IMG/VR virus record: IMGVR_UViG_3300008450_000159
Coordinates: 1 to 37,118 of that record
DNA length: 37,118 nt
Direction: 5' to 3' (one strand)
DNA from: a virus
In this document: one piece after another, positions 7,046-14,027 of the stretch
Layout: each line of letters starts with the position of its first letter
How positions within the stretch are numbered: position 1 is the stretch's first letter
Translations under genes and position numbers: made by a program
Notes under the pieces: model-generated
What the model saw: the letters and a program-made list of their open reading frames with translations, nothing else
Told to the model about the DNA's origin: nothing
Databases searched by the model: none

Positions 7046-7271
7046 TGTTATGTTGATTAAGTTCATTATGCTTCTCCTTATAACCTTCTAACCATCTTTG
7101 TGTATGGTCTCCCCAAGAATGCCTTTCAAAACAATCAATGAGTGAATTACTGATATATATAGCTAATCTCTTGTCTCTCTCTTCCAAATGTCGAATCAAG
7201 AATTCAGTTAATCCTGCAAGATAACTTGCTGCTTCTGCTGCCTTATACGAATCGTAATTTCTTGAATTCAT
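7032..7271 (-). CDS. Hypothetical protein, 79 aa
   Basis: A small helical soluble protein with alternating hydrophobic and charged residues (AAEAASYLAGLTEFLIRHLE) and a polar asparagine-rich tail. No family is recognised. It starts two bases after the stop of the 68-aa gene and its end overlaps the HTH gene, so it belongs to the early operon. Confidence 0.55.
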   Translation of the reverse strand: MNSRNYDSYKAAEAASYLAGLTEFLIRHLEERDKRLAIYISNSLIDCFERHSWGDHTQRWLEGYKEKHNELNQHNNETI

Positions 7272-7272
7272 C

Positions 7273-7479
7273 TTAATACGTTACATAAATGATGTGAATG
7301 ACATTACCTTCTTCGTCTAATTCATTATGGACTTCAATCCAATCACCTTTAGGTAGATTGCTTTGGTCAACCAGTTCACCTTGGACGAATGTCATCTCAC
7401 CGGTAACTGAATAGAATTCTACAATTTGATTGCAGCCATGACCTTGTAATGGTGCAATAGTAATTCTTGGATTTTTCAT
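7273..7479 (-). CDS. Hypothetical protein, 68 aa
   Basis: A small beta-rich acidic protein (VEFYSVTGEMTFVQGELVDQ, then WIEVHNELDEEGNVIHIIYV). This could be a small OB-like or SH3-like barrel, but I recognise no family. Its ATG at 7479 lies directly after an (AC)8 repeat plus one C, the second-longest perfect repeat leader in the window. Confidence 0.6.
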   Translation of the reverse strand: MKNPRITIAPLQGHGCNQIVEFYSVTGEMTFVQGELVDQSNLPKGDWIEVHNELDEEGNVIHIIYVTY

Positions 7480-7480
7480 G

Positions 7481-7496
7481 GTGTGTGTGTGTGTGT
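7481..7496 (-). repeat. (AC)8 leader repeat before the 68-aa gene
   Basis: Eight perfect AC units on the minus strand end one base before ATG 7479. The upstream 46 bases to the end of the previous gene include a weak ATGCG/CGCAT hairpin. No purine-rich ribosome binding site is present. Confidence 0.8.
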
Positions 7497-7542
7497 TAGA
7501 GTTTATAAATATGCGTTGAAGAGTCGCATCCCTCTATATTGA

Positions 7543-7866
7543 TTAGAAATTATAGTCGTAGTGCTTGTATGGTTTTTGCTCAATTTCGTATTGCTTGTAA
7601 AAAGCTTTACCAATTCGCATTTCAATCATTTTACCAGTAGCAGTAAAATCATAATCTTGGCTATGGTTATTCAAACAAATTGCTGAAAATCCTCCGGGAA
7701 TGAATTCCATCTTCGATTTATTTTCACTGGCTTCATACAATTCAATGATAATTGTAGTCTTTCCTTTAGTGCCAACAATTTGACCTACTTGCTGTATATC
7801 AGTATACAAGTACCGATTTACGAATTTTCCAATCATTTCTGCTGATACTTTTAATTGCTTTTCCAT
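7543..7866 (-). CDS. Hypothetical protein, 107 aa, first gene of the early operon
   Basis: I choose ATG 7866 (MEKQLKVSAEMIGKFVN), preceded by AAAACACAACAAA. A longer frame starting at 7923 would translate the AC repeat into Thr-His-Pro repeats and also lies at or before the predicted transcription start. The protein is beta-rich in the middle (IVGTKGKTTIIIELYE), with a tyrosine-rich C-terminus. No family is recognised. As the promoter-proximal early gene it could be a host take-over protein; this is only inference from position. Confidence 0.6.
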   Translation of the reverse strand: MEKQLKVSAEMIGKFVNRYLYTDIQQVGQIVGTKGKTTIIIELYEASENKSKMEFIPGGFSAICLNNHSQDYDFTATGKMIEMRIGKAFYKQYEIEQKPYKHYDYNF

Positions 7867-7882
7867 TTTGTTGTGTTTTAAT

Positions 7883-7910
7883 TGTGTGTGTGGTGTGTGG
7901 TGTGTGTGTG
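7883..7910 (-). repeat. Imperfect AC repeat leader of the early operon
   Basis: On the minus strand 28 bases consist of AC/CA units interrupted by two CC doublets. The element falls between the predicted early transcription start (about 7914) and ATG 7866, so it would form the 5' half of the leader RNA. Confidence 0.75.
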
Positions 7911-7940
7911 TTTCTGAATGCAATAGTACAGCTATTTTTG
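7911..7940 (+). promoter_or_regulatory. Candidate promoter for the plus-strand nuclease gene
   Basis: TATTTTTG at 7933-7940 matches the Bacteroidetes -7 consensus TAnnTTTG exactly. A weaker TTTC at 7911-7914 sits about where the -33 TTTG is expected. Transcription would begin near 7947 with a leader of about 80 bases before ATG 8029. It interleaves with the minus-strand promoter at 7921-7952. Confidence 0.4.
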
Positions 7941-7952
7941 ATACTTGGGCAA
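7921..7952 (-). promoter_or_regulatory. Candidate early promoter
   Basis: On the minus strand, TTG (7952-7950), 21 bases, then TACTATTG (7928-7921), close to the Bacteroidetes TTTG / TAnnTTTG arrangement. The same TAnnATTG form recurs in the candidate late promoter at 36939-36969. Transcription would start near 7914, immediately before the AC-rich leader. Confidence 0.4.
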
Positions 7953-8028
7953 TTTCGTAAGTAGAAAAGCCTATATATTATGTAACTCATTGATAATCAG
8001 CCTCATAATTTTTAGCTATATTTATAGG

Positions 8029-8511
8029 ATGAAAGCTCACCACCAGCATAAAGGATTACGAGCAGAAGAGGAATTTGAACTGCTATTAAAGCCTTATGGC
8101 ACTATAATCAAAGCCAATGATGACCAAGATAAATTCGAACATTGGGACTTGTGCCTTACACCATTTAATAGTTCAGAAAGCTACAAATATGACATCAAAA
8201 GCATAAGTAATTACCCAAATTATGTATGGCTGGAATTAACCAATGTAAATGGTGACCAAGGCAGTCTATATGGCAAGGCAGATTATATAGCCTTCCAAAC
8301 AGATCAGGAATACATTATTCGTGAACGTAGCAAGCTTCTGGATTATGCACTCCATTACCGGTCTAAAGATGTAATGACCAAATTCAAAGCTACTCCTATG
8401 ATAGCTTTCCAAGTTTACCAAAGACCTTCAACTATGGAAGAAATAGTATTCTTTCCTATGCCTTTGATTAAATACGATTGCAAAAGGATTAAACGACTTC
8501 TCCTTGAATGA
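8029..8511 (+). CDS. PD-(D/E)XK-like phage endonuclease, the only plus-strand gene
   Basis: 161 aa from ATG 8029 (MKAHHQHKGLRAEEEFELLL). Motifs fit a small phage PD-(D/E)XK nuclease: an N-terminal E-containing helix, KFEHWDLCL (about residues 40-48), YKYDIKSIS (about 57-65, D-x-K), and VWLELTNVNGDQGSLYGKAD (about 70-89). The EHWD...DxK...LYGKADYIAF pattern is one I recall from phage proteins of unknown target. A longer frame back to 7945 would start at the predicted transcription start and is unlikely. It diverges from the early operon and converges on the metallophosphoesterase gene, with the 3' ends overlapping by 23 bases. Substrate could be branched DNA or host DNA. Confidence 0.8.
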   Translation: MKAHHQHKGLRAEEEFELLLKPYGTIIKANDDQDKFEHWDLCLTPFNSSESYKYDIKSISNYPNYVWLELTNVNGDQGSLYGKADYIAFQTDQEYIIRERSKLLDYALHYRSKDVMTKFKATPMIAFQVYQRPSTMEEIVFFPMPLIKYDCKRIKRLLLE

Positions 8512-9508
8512 TTTTCTTAAGACTCACTCTAAAATTACCGGAATCATCAAGCAGTTCGACATATGCAAATCCATTTACCCATTGATTGATTCCATAGGTA
8601 TAGCTTGCATCAAGCTTTGATAGACATCCATTTGTCCATGCACCATTTATAGTTCCATCCATTGTACGAGTTATGTACTCTTGGGATTGATGCCAATGAC
8701 CAAATAAGATGTTAGCTTGTGCCTTCATATAATATGTACGAGCAATATTAACTGCTCCCATAGTAGCTCTAATCTCATGTCCATGTATGATATTAAGCTT
8801 ACCCAGCTTGATACCTACATTATCTTTTAGATATACTACTCCATTCTCCTTGAACTTAACCAGATTATCTAACTCAAACATTCCATCAAATTGATTTGCA
8901 TTATTTCGAATCCAATGTTCTAATCTCAATTCGTGATTACCACATTTAAAATAGATGGTTGAATCTGGGAATCTCTGCTTTAATTGATTTATAAAAAATC
9001 GGAAGATGTCAAGTTCATCCTTGACTGATTTATTCTTTGGATTCTTACTGAACTTACTTAACTGGTAAAAATCCAATATGTCTCCATTTAGAATGATTGC
9101 ATCAACATCCATATCCCTACCAAATCTTAAAGCTACCATTAGTGATTGCTTACAATGGTAAGGAAAGTGAATGTCAGAAAGCACCAGCACTCGTTTATGG
9201 TTAATGGTGTGCCATGTTAATTCACTTGATTCACCATCTTCTAATTGAGGAATAGCTACATCAGCTTCAGCCTCTGATACCTTATATGTTTGGAGAGCAT
9301 GTAACTTTCTTGCATCCCTAATCATTCTCATATCACCAGTATTTAAATCATGGTGATTGTGAATTATACCATTCAAGAATTGATTAATCTCCATCATTGT
9401 AGATGATGGATGTGATTCTATAAATTTATATAGCTGGTCAAAATATGCATCATAATATCTTGGTCTTTGCTGATAGCCATTGCATAGATGCATTAATTCT
9501 TTGTTCAT
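8489..9508 (-). CDS. Calcineurin-like metallophosphoesterase
   Basis: 339 aa. The metallophosphoesterase metal-binding motifs are complete: SDIH at residues 111-114, NGD at 141-143, GNHE at 190-193, HGHE at 242-245 and GHWH at 270-273. The N-terminal 100 residues are helical and unassigned. This family hydrolyses phosphomonoesters, phosphodiesters or nucleotides with two metal ions. In phages such genes may act in nucleic acid metabolism or as nucleases. It is the last gene of the late transcription unit, three bases after the 97-aa gene, and its end overlaps the convergent nuclease gene. Confidence 0.88.
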   Translation of the reverse strand: MNKELMHLCNGYQQRPRYYDAYFDQLYKFIESHPSSTMMEINQFLNGIIHNHHDLNTGDMRMIRDARKLHALQTYKVSEAEADVAIPQLEDGESSELTWHTINHKRVLVLSDIHFPYHCKQSLMVALRFGRDMDVDAIILNGDILDFYQLSKFSKNPKNKSVKDELDIFRFFINQLKQRFPDSTIYFKCGNHELRLEHWIRNNANQFDGMFELDNLVKFKENGVVYLKDNVGIKLGKLNIIHGHEIRATMGAVNIARTYYMKAQANILFGHWHQSQEYITRTMDGTINGAWTNGCLSKLDASYTYGINQWVNGFAYVELLDDSGNFRVSLKKIIQGEVV

Positions 9509-9510
9509 AT

Positions 9511-9804
9511 TCAGTTATTTCTTGTATGGAATGATACAAATGTATTTTCCTTTTTATGATACCAATCACGCCATATTTCGAATATAACTCTATAGTTAGC
9601 TAATGCAGTTATAACATCACCATCAGCAAGCACTATATCAGTAGTACCTTTTTCAAAGCCTTCTTGTATATAGTAAATATGGTCTAATGGAACAGCTACA
9701 ATTCTCTTTACAAATTGCCTATTATTTGGTATGATACCATCATCCTCTTCACCATAATTTGGGTCTAAATAAGCAAGTACTTCGATGAATTGCTGGTATT
9801 CCAT
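9511..9804 (-). CDS. Hypothetical protein, 97 aa
   Basis: I choose the start at ATG 9804 (MEYQQFIEVLAYLDPNYGEE), which lies 10 bases after the end of the methyltransferase-like gene. A start at 9891 would overlap that gene by 77 bases and read its C-terminal codons out of frame. The product is soluble, acidic in the first third, with hydrophobic beta strands later (FVKRIVAVPLDHIYYIQEGF). No family is recognised. Confidence 0.6.
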   Translation of the reverse strand: MEYQQFIEVLAYLDPNYGEEDDGIIPNNRQFVKRIVAVPLDHIYYIQEGFEKGTTDIVLADGDVITALANYRVIFEIWRDWYHKKENTFVSFHTRNN

Positions 9805-9814
9805 TATATATCCA

Positions 9815-10354
9815 TTAATCTGGATATATAAAGATACATCCCCTCTTTGCTCCAGTAGCATGCTCATTATACTCAATTGAGTAGCTACCATAGGCTTTAT
9901 CTACAGATTCCTTGATATAATTCCAATCGTATACTATACCGGGATAAGTATCATATCCAAAATCTTTCTTTGGGACTTTAAAATCATGGATGACCAGAAT
10001 TGGCTTTTTGCCAGATCCCCATACCAATTCAATTTCCTGCAACAATGGATTCTCATACCAATGTGCATCAAGGAATACGATGATATTTCCTTCAGCCATT
10101 GTTAATGCTTCCTTGAGGAATTGCTGACTGGGCTGTAAACAATGAATCACATTGTCATAACCATCTAACTCTTGAGTAGCTATCTTATAGAATTCTGGAT
10201 TGATTTCGCATGTATATACTTTGCTGAAATTCTTCGAAAGCCATTTAGTCGTATCAGCATAATAAGTTCCAGTCTCAATTACTGAATCAATTTTAAACTT
10301 CTCCTTGATTTGCAAGAATTTCAATTCAAGGTAAGTATCATTGTTGAATGCCAT
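9815..10354 (-). CDS. SAM-dependent methyltransferase-like protein
   Basis: 179 aa with a Rossmann-type layout: VIETGTYYADTTKWL (about residues 25-39, in place of motif I), VYTCEINPEFYK (about 46-57, acidic end of strand 2), then IIVFLDAHW (about 90-98) and a later strand ILVIHDFKVP. This resembles small phage and surface-polysaccharide methyltransferases of the class I fold. The target is unknown; a sugar, DNA or protein substrate are all possible given the other sugar genes. It overlaps the 68-aa membrane protein gene by 17 bases. Confidence 0.65.
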   Translation of the reverse strand: MAFNNDTYLELKFLQIKEKFKIDSVIETGTYYADTTKWLSKNFSKVYTCEINPEFYKIATQELDGYDNVIHCLQPSQQFLKEALTMAEGNIIVFLDAHWYENPLLQEIELVWGSGKKPILVIHDFKVPKKDFGYDTYPGIVYDWNYIKESVDKAYGSYSIEYNEHATGAKRGCIFIYPD

Positions 10355-10544
10355 CTTCTGTAATGGTAAAAAAGTTAGTCAAGAATTTACCAATAACTCC
10401 ACCAATTAAACAGAATAAAGCTACGAATTTATCATCCATAACAATGTTATAGGCTGATACCATTGTACCGATTGATAGTAGTGCATCCCCAATTGCTCTA
10501 TAGAATTTAGGAGTAGGTGACCAATAATTTTTTAGATTGAACAT
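10338..10544 (-). CDS. Small membrane protein, holin-like, 68 aa
   Basis: One or two membrane segments (about residues 15-36, YRAIGDALLSIGTMVSAYNI, and 40-60, FVALFCLIGGVIGKFLTNFF) with a short polar C-terminus. Its place directly downstream of the endolysin and near another holin-like gene makes a lysis role plausible. The upstream 76-base gap contains a hairpin (10612-10633) and, on the minus strand, a TATAAT box. No family name can be given with certainty. Confidence 0.6.
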   Translation of the reverse strand: MFNLKNYWSPTPKFYRAIGDALLSIGTMVSAYNIVMDDKFVALFCLIGGVIGKFLTNFFTITEDGIQQ

Positions 10545-10611
10545 GGTAGATTTTTTTTAAATGATTATATATTTGAATAGGTTTTGAGAATGTTCATCTT
10601 TTAGGGGAATT

Positions 10612-10639
10612 GGAGGATTCTTATGAGTCCTCCTTTTTT
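10612..10639 (+). terminator. Hairpin with T-tract at the endolysin 3' end (plus-strand orientation)
   Basis: GGAGGATTC (10612-10620), loop TTAT, GAGTCCTCC (10625-10633), then six T (10634-10639) on the plus strand. The nine-pair stem includes one G-T pair and spans the endolysin stop codon. As written it would end plus-strand transcripts coming from the 8029 gene. On the minus strand it lacks a T-rich tail. Confidence 0.55.
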
Positions 10640-11094
10640 ATTTGGAAATGCATTAAATCTGGTCTATTAGTCCAATCTGCTCCACAATCCAAATGCCTTC
10701 GACTAACTGCAATGAATTCTTTGCTGAATGGTGTAAGACCTTTTTGAATGCAAGCTTCTCTTGATTTACCTAATGGATTATGAGAAGCATTTAAATCAAT
10801 AGCCATTCCATAAGCATGAATGCTCAAGCTTTGTAATCCTCTTTTCTTTCGAACATTCCAACATCCATCATATGTAATGATTTCCTCACTTACTCCTTCT
10901 TTGACTAAATCATTTAACCAATTCTCTACTACTGGACGAAATTTCCAATGCATGTAAATCTTTGATGGTAGACATGGAATAGCCAAATGTATCAATGGTG
11001 GTAGCTTCCATATAATCATATTCTTCCTTTCCCAATTGATTGTATCAATTGATGGATTACCATATTTGGATGTAAGAGTTTTAGAATCTATCAC
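10621..11094 (-). CDS. Endolysin, M15-type D-Ala-D-Ala or L-Ala-D-Glu peptidase
   Basis: 157 aa peptidoglycan peptidase of the VanY/M15 superfamily. Zinc-binding residues are visible in SIHAYGMAIDLN (residues 91-102, with His93 and Asp100) and DLMHFQI (146-152, with His149). There is no signal peptide, so export through a holin is expected. The first 40 residues carry no known domain. The neighbour upstream is a holin-like gene that overlaps it by 14 bases, which completes a lysis pair. The 3' end is covered by a hairpin. Confidence 0.88.
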   Translation of the reverse strand: MIDSKTLTSKYGNPSIDTINWERKNMIIWKLPPLIHLAIPCLPSKIYMHWKFRPVVENWLNDLVKEGVSEEIITYDGCWNVRKKRGLQSLSIHAYGMAIDLNASHNPLGKSREACIQKGLTPFSKEFIAVSRRHLDCGADWTNRPDLMHFQIKKEDS

Positions 11095-11296
11095 AGATTT
11101 TCTTCCAGATTTTCTTGAATGATGATTTTATTGGACTACCGGTTAATGTATCTATTCCAACAAGAATAGCTATAGCATAAGAATACGTTTGTAGGTCTAA
11201 ACTACCTAACCATGCTGATAGATGACCTAAAAAAATAAATGAGCAGGATGATATAAATCCATGCATAGATGATGTATCAATTGTATTATGATTCAT
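11081..11296 (-). CDS. Holin-like membrane protein, 71 aa
   Basis: Two hydrophobic segments (about residues 12-30, FISSCSFIFLGHLSAWLG, and 36-52, TYSYAIAILVGIDTLTG) and a basic C-terminal tail (FKKIWKKICDRF). Size, topology and direct overlap with the endolysin gene argue for a holin. It is the first gene after the terminator at 11312-11335, so lysis genes may have their own expression control. Confidence 0.7.
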   Translation of the reverse strand: MNHNTIDTSSMHGFISSCSFIFLGHLSAWLGSLDLQTYSYAIAILVGIDTLTGSPIKSSFKKIWKKICDRF

Positions 11297-11311
11297 GGTT
11301 TAATATAATAA

Positions 11312-11335
11312 GAGAGGGGATTTTACTCCCCTCTC
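11312..11335 (-). terminator. Intrinsic terminator between tail and lysis genes
   Basis: A perfect 9-bp stem, GAGAGGGGA (11312-11320) and its complement (11327-11335), with a 6-base loop. On the minus strand it is followed by TTATTATATTAA, moderately T-rich. It separates the probable tail tube gene (ends 11354) from the holin gene (starts 11296). It may trim structural transcripts while allowing part of the transcription to reach lysis genes. Confidence 0.75.
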
Positions 11336-11353
11336 AAATCACACACAATCAAA

Positions 11354-11905
11354 TTAAACAATCGGAATATAACAATTAGTGAAGATACCGGCAGGAGTAT
11401 CATATGGACATGGCAAATCTGGATTTTGCCATTTGACTGATACTTCATAGGTAAGTACTTCTTTCAAGTTATCAGCTACTACCATCTTTGGAGTAATTGT
11501 TACTGGAGTAGCAGCCTCCCAGATTTTAGTGCTTGTACGAAACCAAATGGTGTAATCACTACTTTGCTTGATAGCATTATAAAAATCACAATTGTCTGTA
11601 GTATTTGGGTCTTTGTAAACTAACGTGTGTGTACTACCACCATTCACAGTTTCTGAATCACCAAATCCAACAAGTTCATCTTGTGCAGAATCATAACTAC
11701 CACTTGTTGCATAGATAACAATAATATCACCAGCAGCAAGACCAGCATTCCATTCTGTAGGTGATGCTGGGTCTGTGAATGAGAATGAATTTTTCACATA
11801 AGCTACTGAACGAATTCGAGCAAATTCATAAGTTGGGCAAGGATTACATGTATATTGTGGAATAGCACCACCACCACATGTACTTGCAGGATAATATACT
11901 GACAT
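11354..11905 (-). CDS. Probable major tail (tube) protein
   Basis: 183 aa, beta-rich, rich in T, S, D and N, without signal or membrane helix. N-terminal cysteines occur in TCGGGAIPQYTCNPC. A proline-rich end follows (PDLPCPYDTPAGIF). It comes immediately after the tail-completion genes and before lysis, where a tube protein is expected in the head-neck-tail order. No direct family motif is recognised, so the call rests on position, size and composition. A minor virion protein is the alternative. Confidence 0.5.
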   Translation of the reverse strand: MSVYYPASTCGGGAIPQYTCNPCPTYEFARIRSVAYVKNSFSFTDPASPTEWNAGLAAGDIIVIYATSGSYDSAQDELVGFGDSETVNGGSTHTLVYKDPNTTDNCDFYNAIKQSSDYTIWFRTSTKIWEAATPVTITPKMVVADNLKEVLTYEVSVKWQNPDLPCPYDTPAGIFTNCYIPIV

Positions 11906-11925
11906 GTTTTTTTATTTTTTATGGT

Positions 11926-12528
11926 TTAACATATTGGACAATTACTGATGCAAGTAATGTCATAGTCTGTTGTGATTGTATAATCCATTGATATTAGAAT
12001 ATGATTTGGATGCAATGGATATGATGATACTGGTAATTTATATTCATTTGTAAAGATAGCTACACTATCAAAGTTCGTAGTATCAGCTTCTATTATTACT
12101 CCTAATAATCCTTGATAGCTACTGATTTGTGTATACTGCAATTGTTGCTGAATTCCTGCTGATAAAATGAATGATAACTGATTAGGTAACATCTTAATGA
12201 TATTCCTATCAGCGAATGCAATCATTCTCATATTAGCCTCTTCTCTTGATACATTACCACCATCACCAAATGTAACTGGTGGGTCAATGATATTTGTAGT
12301 AATACATCTATGATAAATCTGTATACTATAGATATCACTCATTCCACTAAAGGTAGTACCACCATTAATGTCTACCAATGTTGGAATATTATCTTGAGCA
12401 TTATTATAATTCCTCGGAACTAATTCGCTTAATCCATATAGTTTTTTCCGGAATCTCTTATCATCTGATAATGTTCCATTAGCCAATGTATCATTTATGA
12501 TACTTACTATTTCATTTATATATGGCAT
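11926..12528 (-). CDS. Probable tail terminator or neck protein
   Basis: 200 aa soluble protein, start coupled to the stop of the gpG-like gene as TAATG. The first part (MPYINEIVSIINDTLANGTL) is the kind of helix with which tail-terminator and minor tail proteins often begin. The middle is beta-rich, and the C-terminus carries CISNCPIC. Order after tail-completion protein and before a tail tube candidate supports a neck or tail-terminator role. No sequence motif proves it. Confidence 0.5.
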   Translation of the reverse strand: MPYINEIVSIINDTLANGTLSDDKRFRKKLYGLSELVPRNYNNAQDNIPTLVDINGGTTFSGMSDIYSIQIYHRCITTNIIDPPVTFGDGGNVSREEANMRMIAFADRNIIKMLPNQLSFILSAGIQQQLQYTQISSYQGLLGVIIEADTTNFDSVAIFTNEYKLPVSSYPLHPNHILISMDYTITTDYDITCISNCPIC

Positions 12529-12971
12529 TATTCAAATGTACTTTTAATGTATTCGTCTATAATTGTTTTAACTTCTTCATATTCTGATTCAGTAAGCTTG
12601 AATATTTCTCCAAATCTTTCTTCTGCCCAATCAGCCTTATCAGCATTAAATTTATTATCATAACCTATTCCATATTCAGTATCACTAATAGCTATGACTT
12701 TCCAATCATTCTCCATTTGACCGGTTAGCACTAATTTGATATCACTACCAGTAGTAGCAAATCCATTTTTTTGTCTAAACTTCAAATACTTATCAGAGTA
12801 AGTACCAATAGCACTACCATCAGCTTTTTGACCATTTGTATGAATTCTATCTTTCATAGAATTCTTTGACCTATCAGCTACTAATCTTAATAATGTATCA
12901 GCTTGTTGAAGAGAAAGCATTTTACCTTCCAAATCACCTAATGCACTAATGTCATAGGTCATTTGATTCAT
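12528..12971 (-). CDS. Tail completion / virion morphogenesis protein (gpG-like)
   Basis: 147 aa resembling the phage virion morphogenesis family (Mu gpG, P2 gpS and HK97 gp10 relatives). Features are an N-terminal helix, SMKDRIHTNGQKADGSAIGT (about residues 37-56), the YLKFRQKNG motif, LVLTGQMENDWKVI, then IGYDNKFNADKADWAEERFG. Such proteins join head and tail. It starts in an ATGA overlap with the 13-aa frame and ends in a TAATG overlap with the next gene. Confidence 0.75.
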   Translation of the reverse strand: MNQMTYDISALGDLEGKMLSLQQADTLLRLVADRSKNSMKDRIHTNGQKADGSAIGTYSDKYLKFRQKNGFATTGSDIKLVLTGQMENDWKVIAISDTEYGIGYDNKFNADKADWAEERFGEIFKLTESEYEEVKTIIDEYIKSTFE

Positions 12972-13009
12972 CTTTTTCCTCCTCTTGGCTTTCCTTTACA
13001 TCCACACAT
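12968..13009 (-). CDS. Possible 13-aa Cys/Arg-rich coupling peptide
   Basis: ATG at 13009 begins one base after the TAA of the 335-aa gene, and its TGA overlaps the next ATG as ATGA. The frame encodes MCGCKGKPRGGKR. It exactly fills the 39-base space between two structural genes and carries a strongly purine-rich stretch. It could be a true micro-peptide, a translational relay, or a chance reading of a purine-rich ribosome binding region (AAGAGGAGGAAAAAG). Confidence 0.35.
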   Translation of the reverse strand: MCGCKGKPRGGKR

Positions 13010-13010
13010 G

Positions 13011-14018
13011 TTAATAGAATTGGATTGATTCTCGTAATTGAATTGGCTCATTGCATTCAATGCAACAATCACATGATAATTTAAATCCTCCAGAGATTTG
13101 CTCTAAAGACTTCATGTATTCGACTTGATACTCTTCTCGTAATTCCTTTGCTCTTTGCAGATTAGTAGTAGTATACTGATTAATCTTGCTGCTATATAAC
13201 TGCTCTGTTAGCATTTCAATTCCCAAAAGATACCAATATGCTCTGCTAAATATTGATTTGTTTTGGCAGACCAATGCATCCCAATTACATACCACACTAA
13301 ATATAGCTGATAGACCATATGTGTTTGATGTATATGTTAATGTTGGATCAGAAAATCCATCATCACTATATGCTCCTCTAATTCTAATGTCACAGCAATT
13401 TGGAATAGAATGTTCTAATGGAACATCCATGCTTACTGGATTACCAAGGTCACCGGTAACTAAATAGAATGCACCAATTCGCCAAGAATTAACATTGTAA
13501 TTATTATGGAATGTTTGATTGACTTCAATCGTATTCCATCCATTTACAAGATTAACAGATTTAGACCAAAGACTTGCACCAGTACTGATATCATTAATAC
13601 TAAACACTTGACTATTAGCATTACCATTAGCGTAGAAATTCAATTGCTGAATGTGTATGGACGCAAATGGACTTGGAACGTATTCATAATCGGAAGACTC
13701 AATCAGTTCTAATGTAAATCCAATTTTTTCTGCTGGAGCAGGAATAGTTCCATCAATAATATTACCCAGATTAATTCCTTGCATTAAGCTATTAAGCTTA
13801 TAATGCTTGGTCATAGCTTCTCGTACATCTAAACTAAATCGTGATTCAGATCTCCTTTGAATCATATTCCACATATCAAGATATGTAGCTTCCTCTTCAT
13901 TGGTCAAGCTTACGATTTGCTTTAATGAGATTCCCGGTAAATCATTAATGTACAGACCAGAGAGGGATGTGGTATTACCACATCCCCTCAAGCCTATGTA
14001 ATTAGATAAGCAGTTCAT
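13011..14018 (-). CDS. Structural protein, probably head-neck, 335 aa
   Basis: No enzymatic motif. The N-terminal MNCLSNYIGLRGCG is followed by LSGLYINDLPGISLKQI. This resembles the N-terminus of a conserved protein I recall following capsid genes in Bacteroides phages, from memory only. The middle (about residues 125-240) is beta-rich and may form a jelly roll. The C-terminus carries a cysteine group (CDCCIEC, about residues 317-323). It lies 9 bases after the major capsid gene. Role in connector, decoration or neck is inferred from position. Confidence 0.6.
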   Translation of the reverse strand: MNCLSNYIGLRGCGNTTSLSGLYINDLPGISLKQIVSLTNEEEATYLDMWNMIQRRSESRFSLDVREAMTKHYKLNSLMQGINLGNIIDGTIPAPAEKIGFTLELIESSDYEYVPSPFASIHIQQLNFYANGNANSQVFSINDISTGASLWSKSVNLVNGWNTIEVNQTFHNNYNVNSWRIGAFYLVTGDLGNPVSMDVPLEHSIPNCCDIRIRGAYSDDGFSDPTLTYTSNTYGLSAIFSVVCNWDALVCQNKSIFSRAYWYLLGIEMLTEQLYSSKINQYTTTNLQRAKELREEYQVEYMKSLEQISGGFKLSCDCCIECNEPIQLRESIQFY

Positions 14019-14027
14019 GCCTATTTA

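Noticed and set aside
7867-7923. Upstream extension of the 107-aa protein
   Set aside because: The added residues come from the AC repeat and would start at or before the likely transcription start.
7945-8028. Upstream extension of the plus-strand nuclease
   Set aside because: The extra 28 residues are hydrophobic and unlike the family N-terminus, and the start would coincide with the predicted transcription start.
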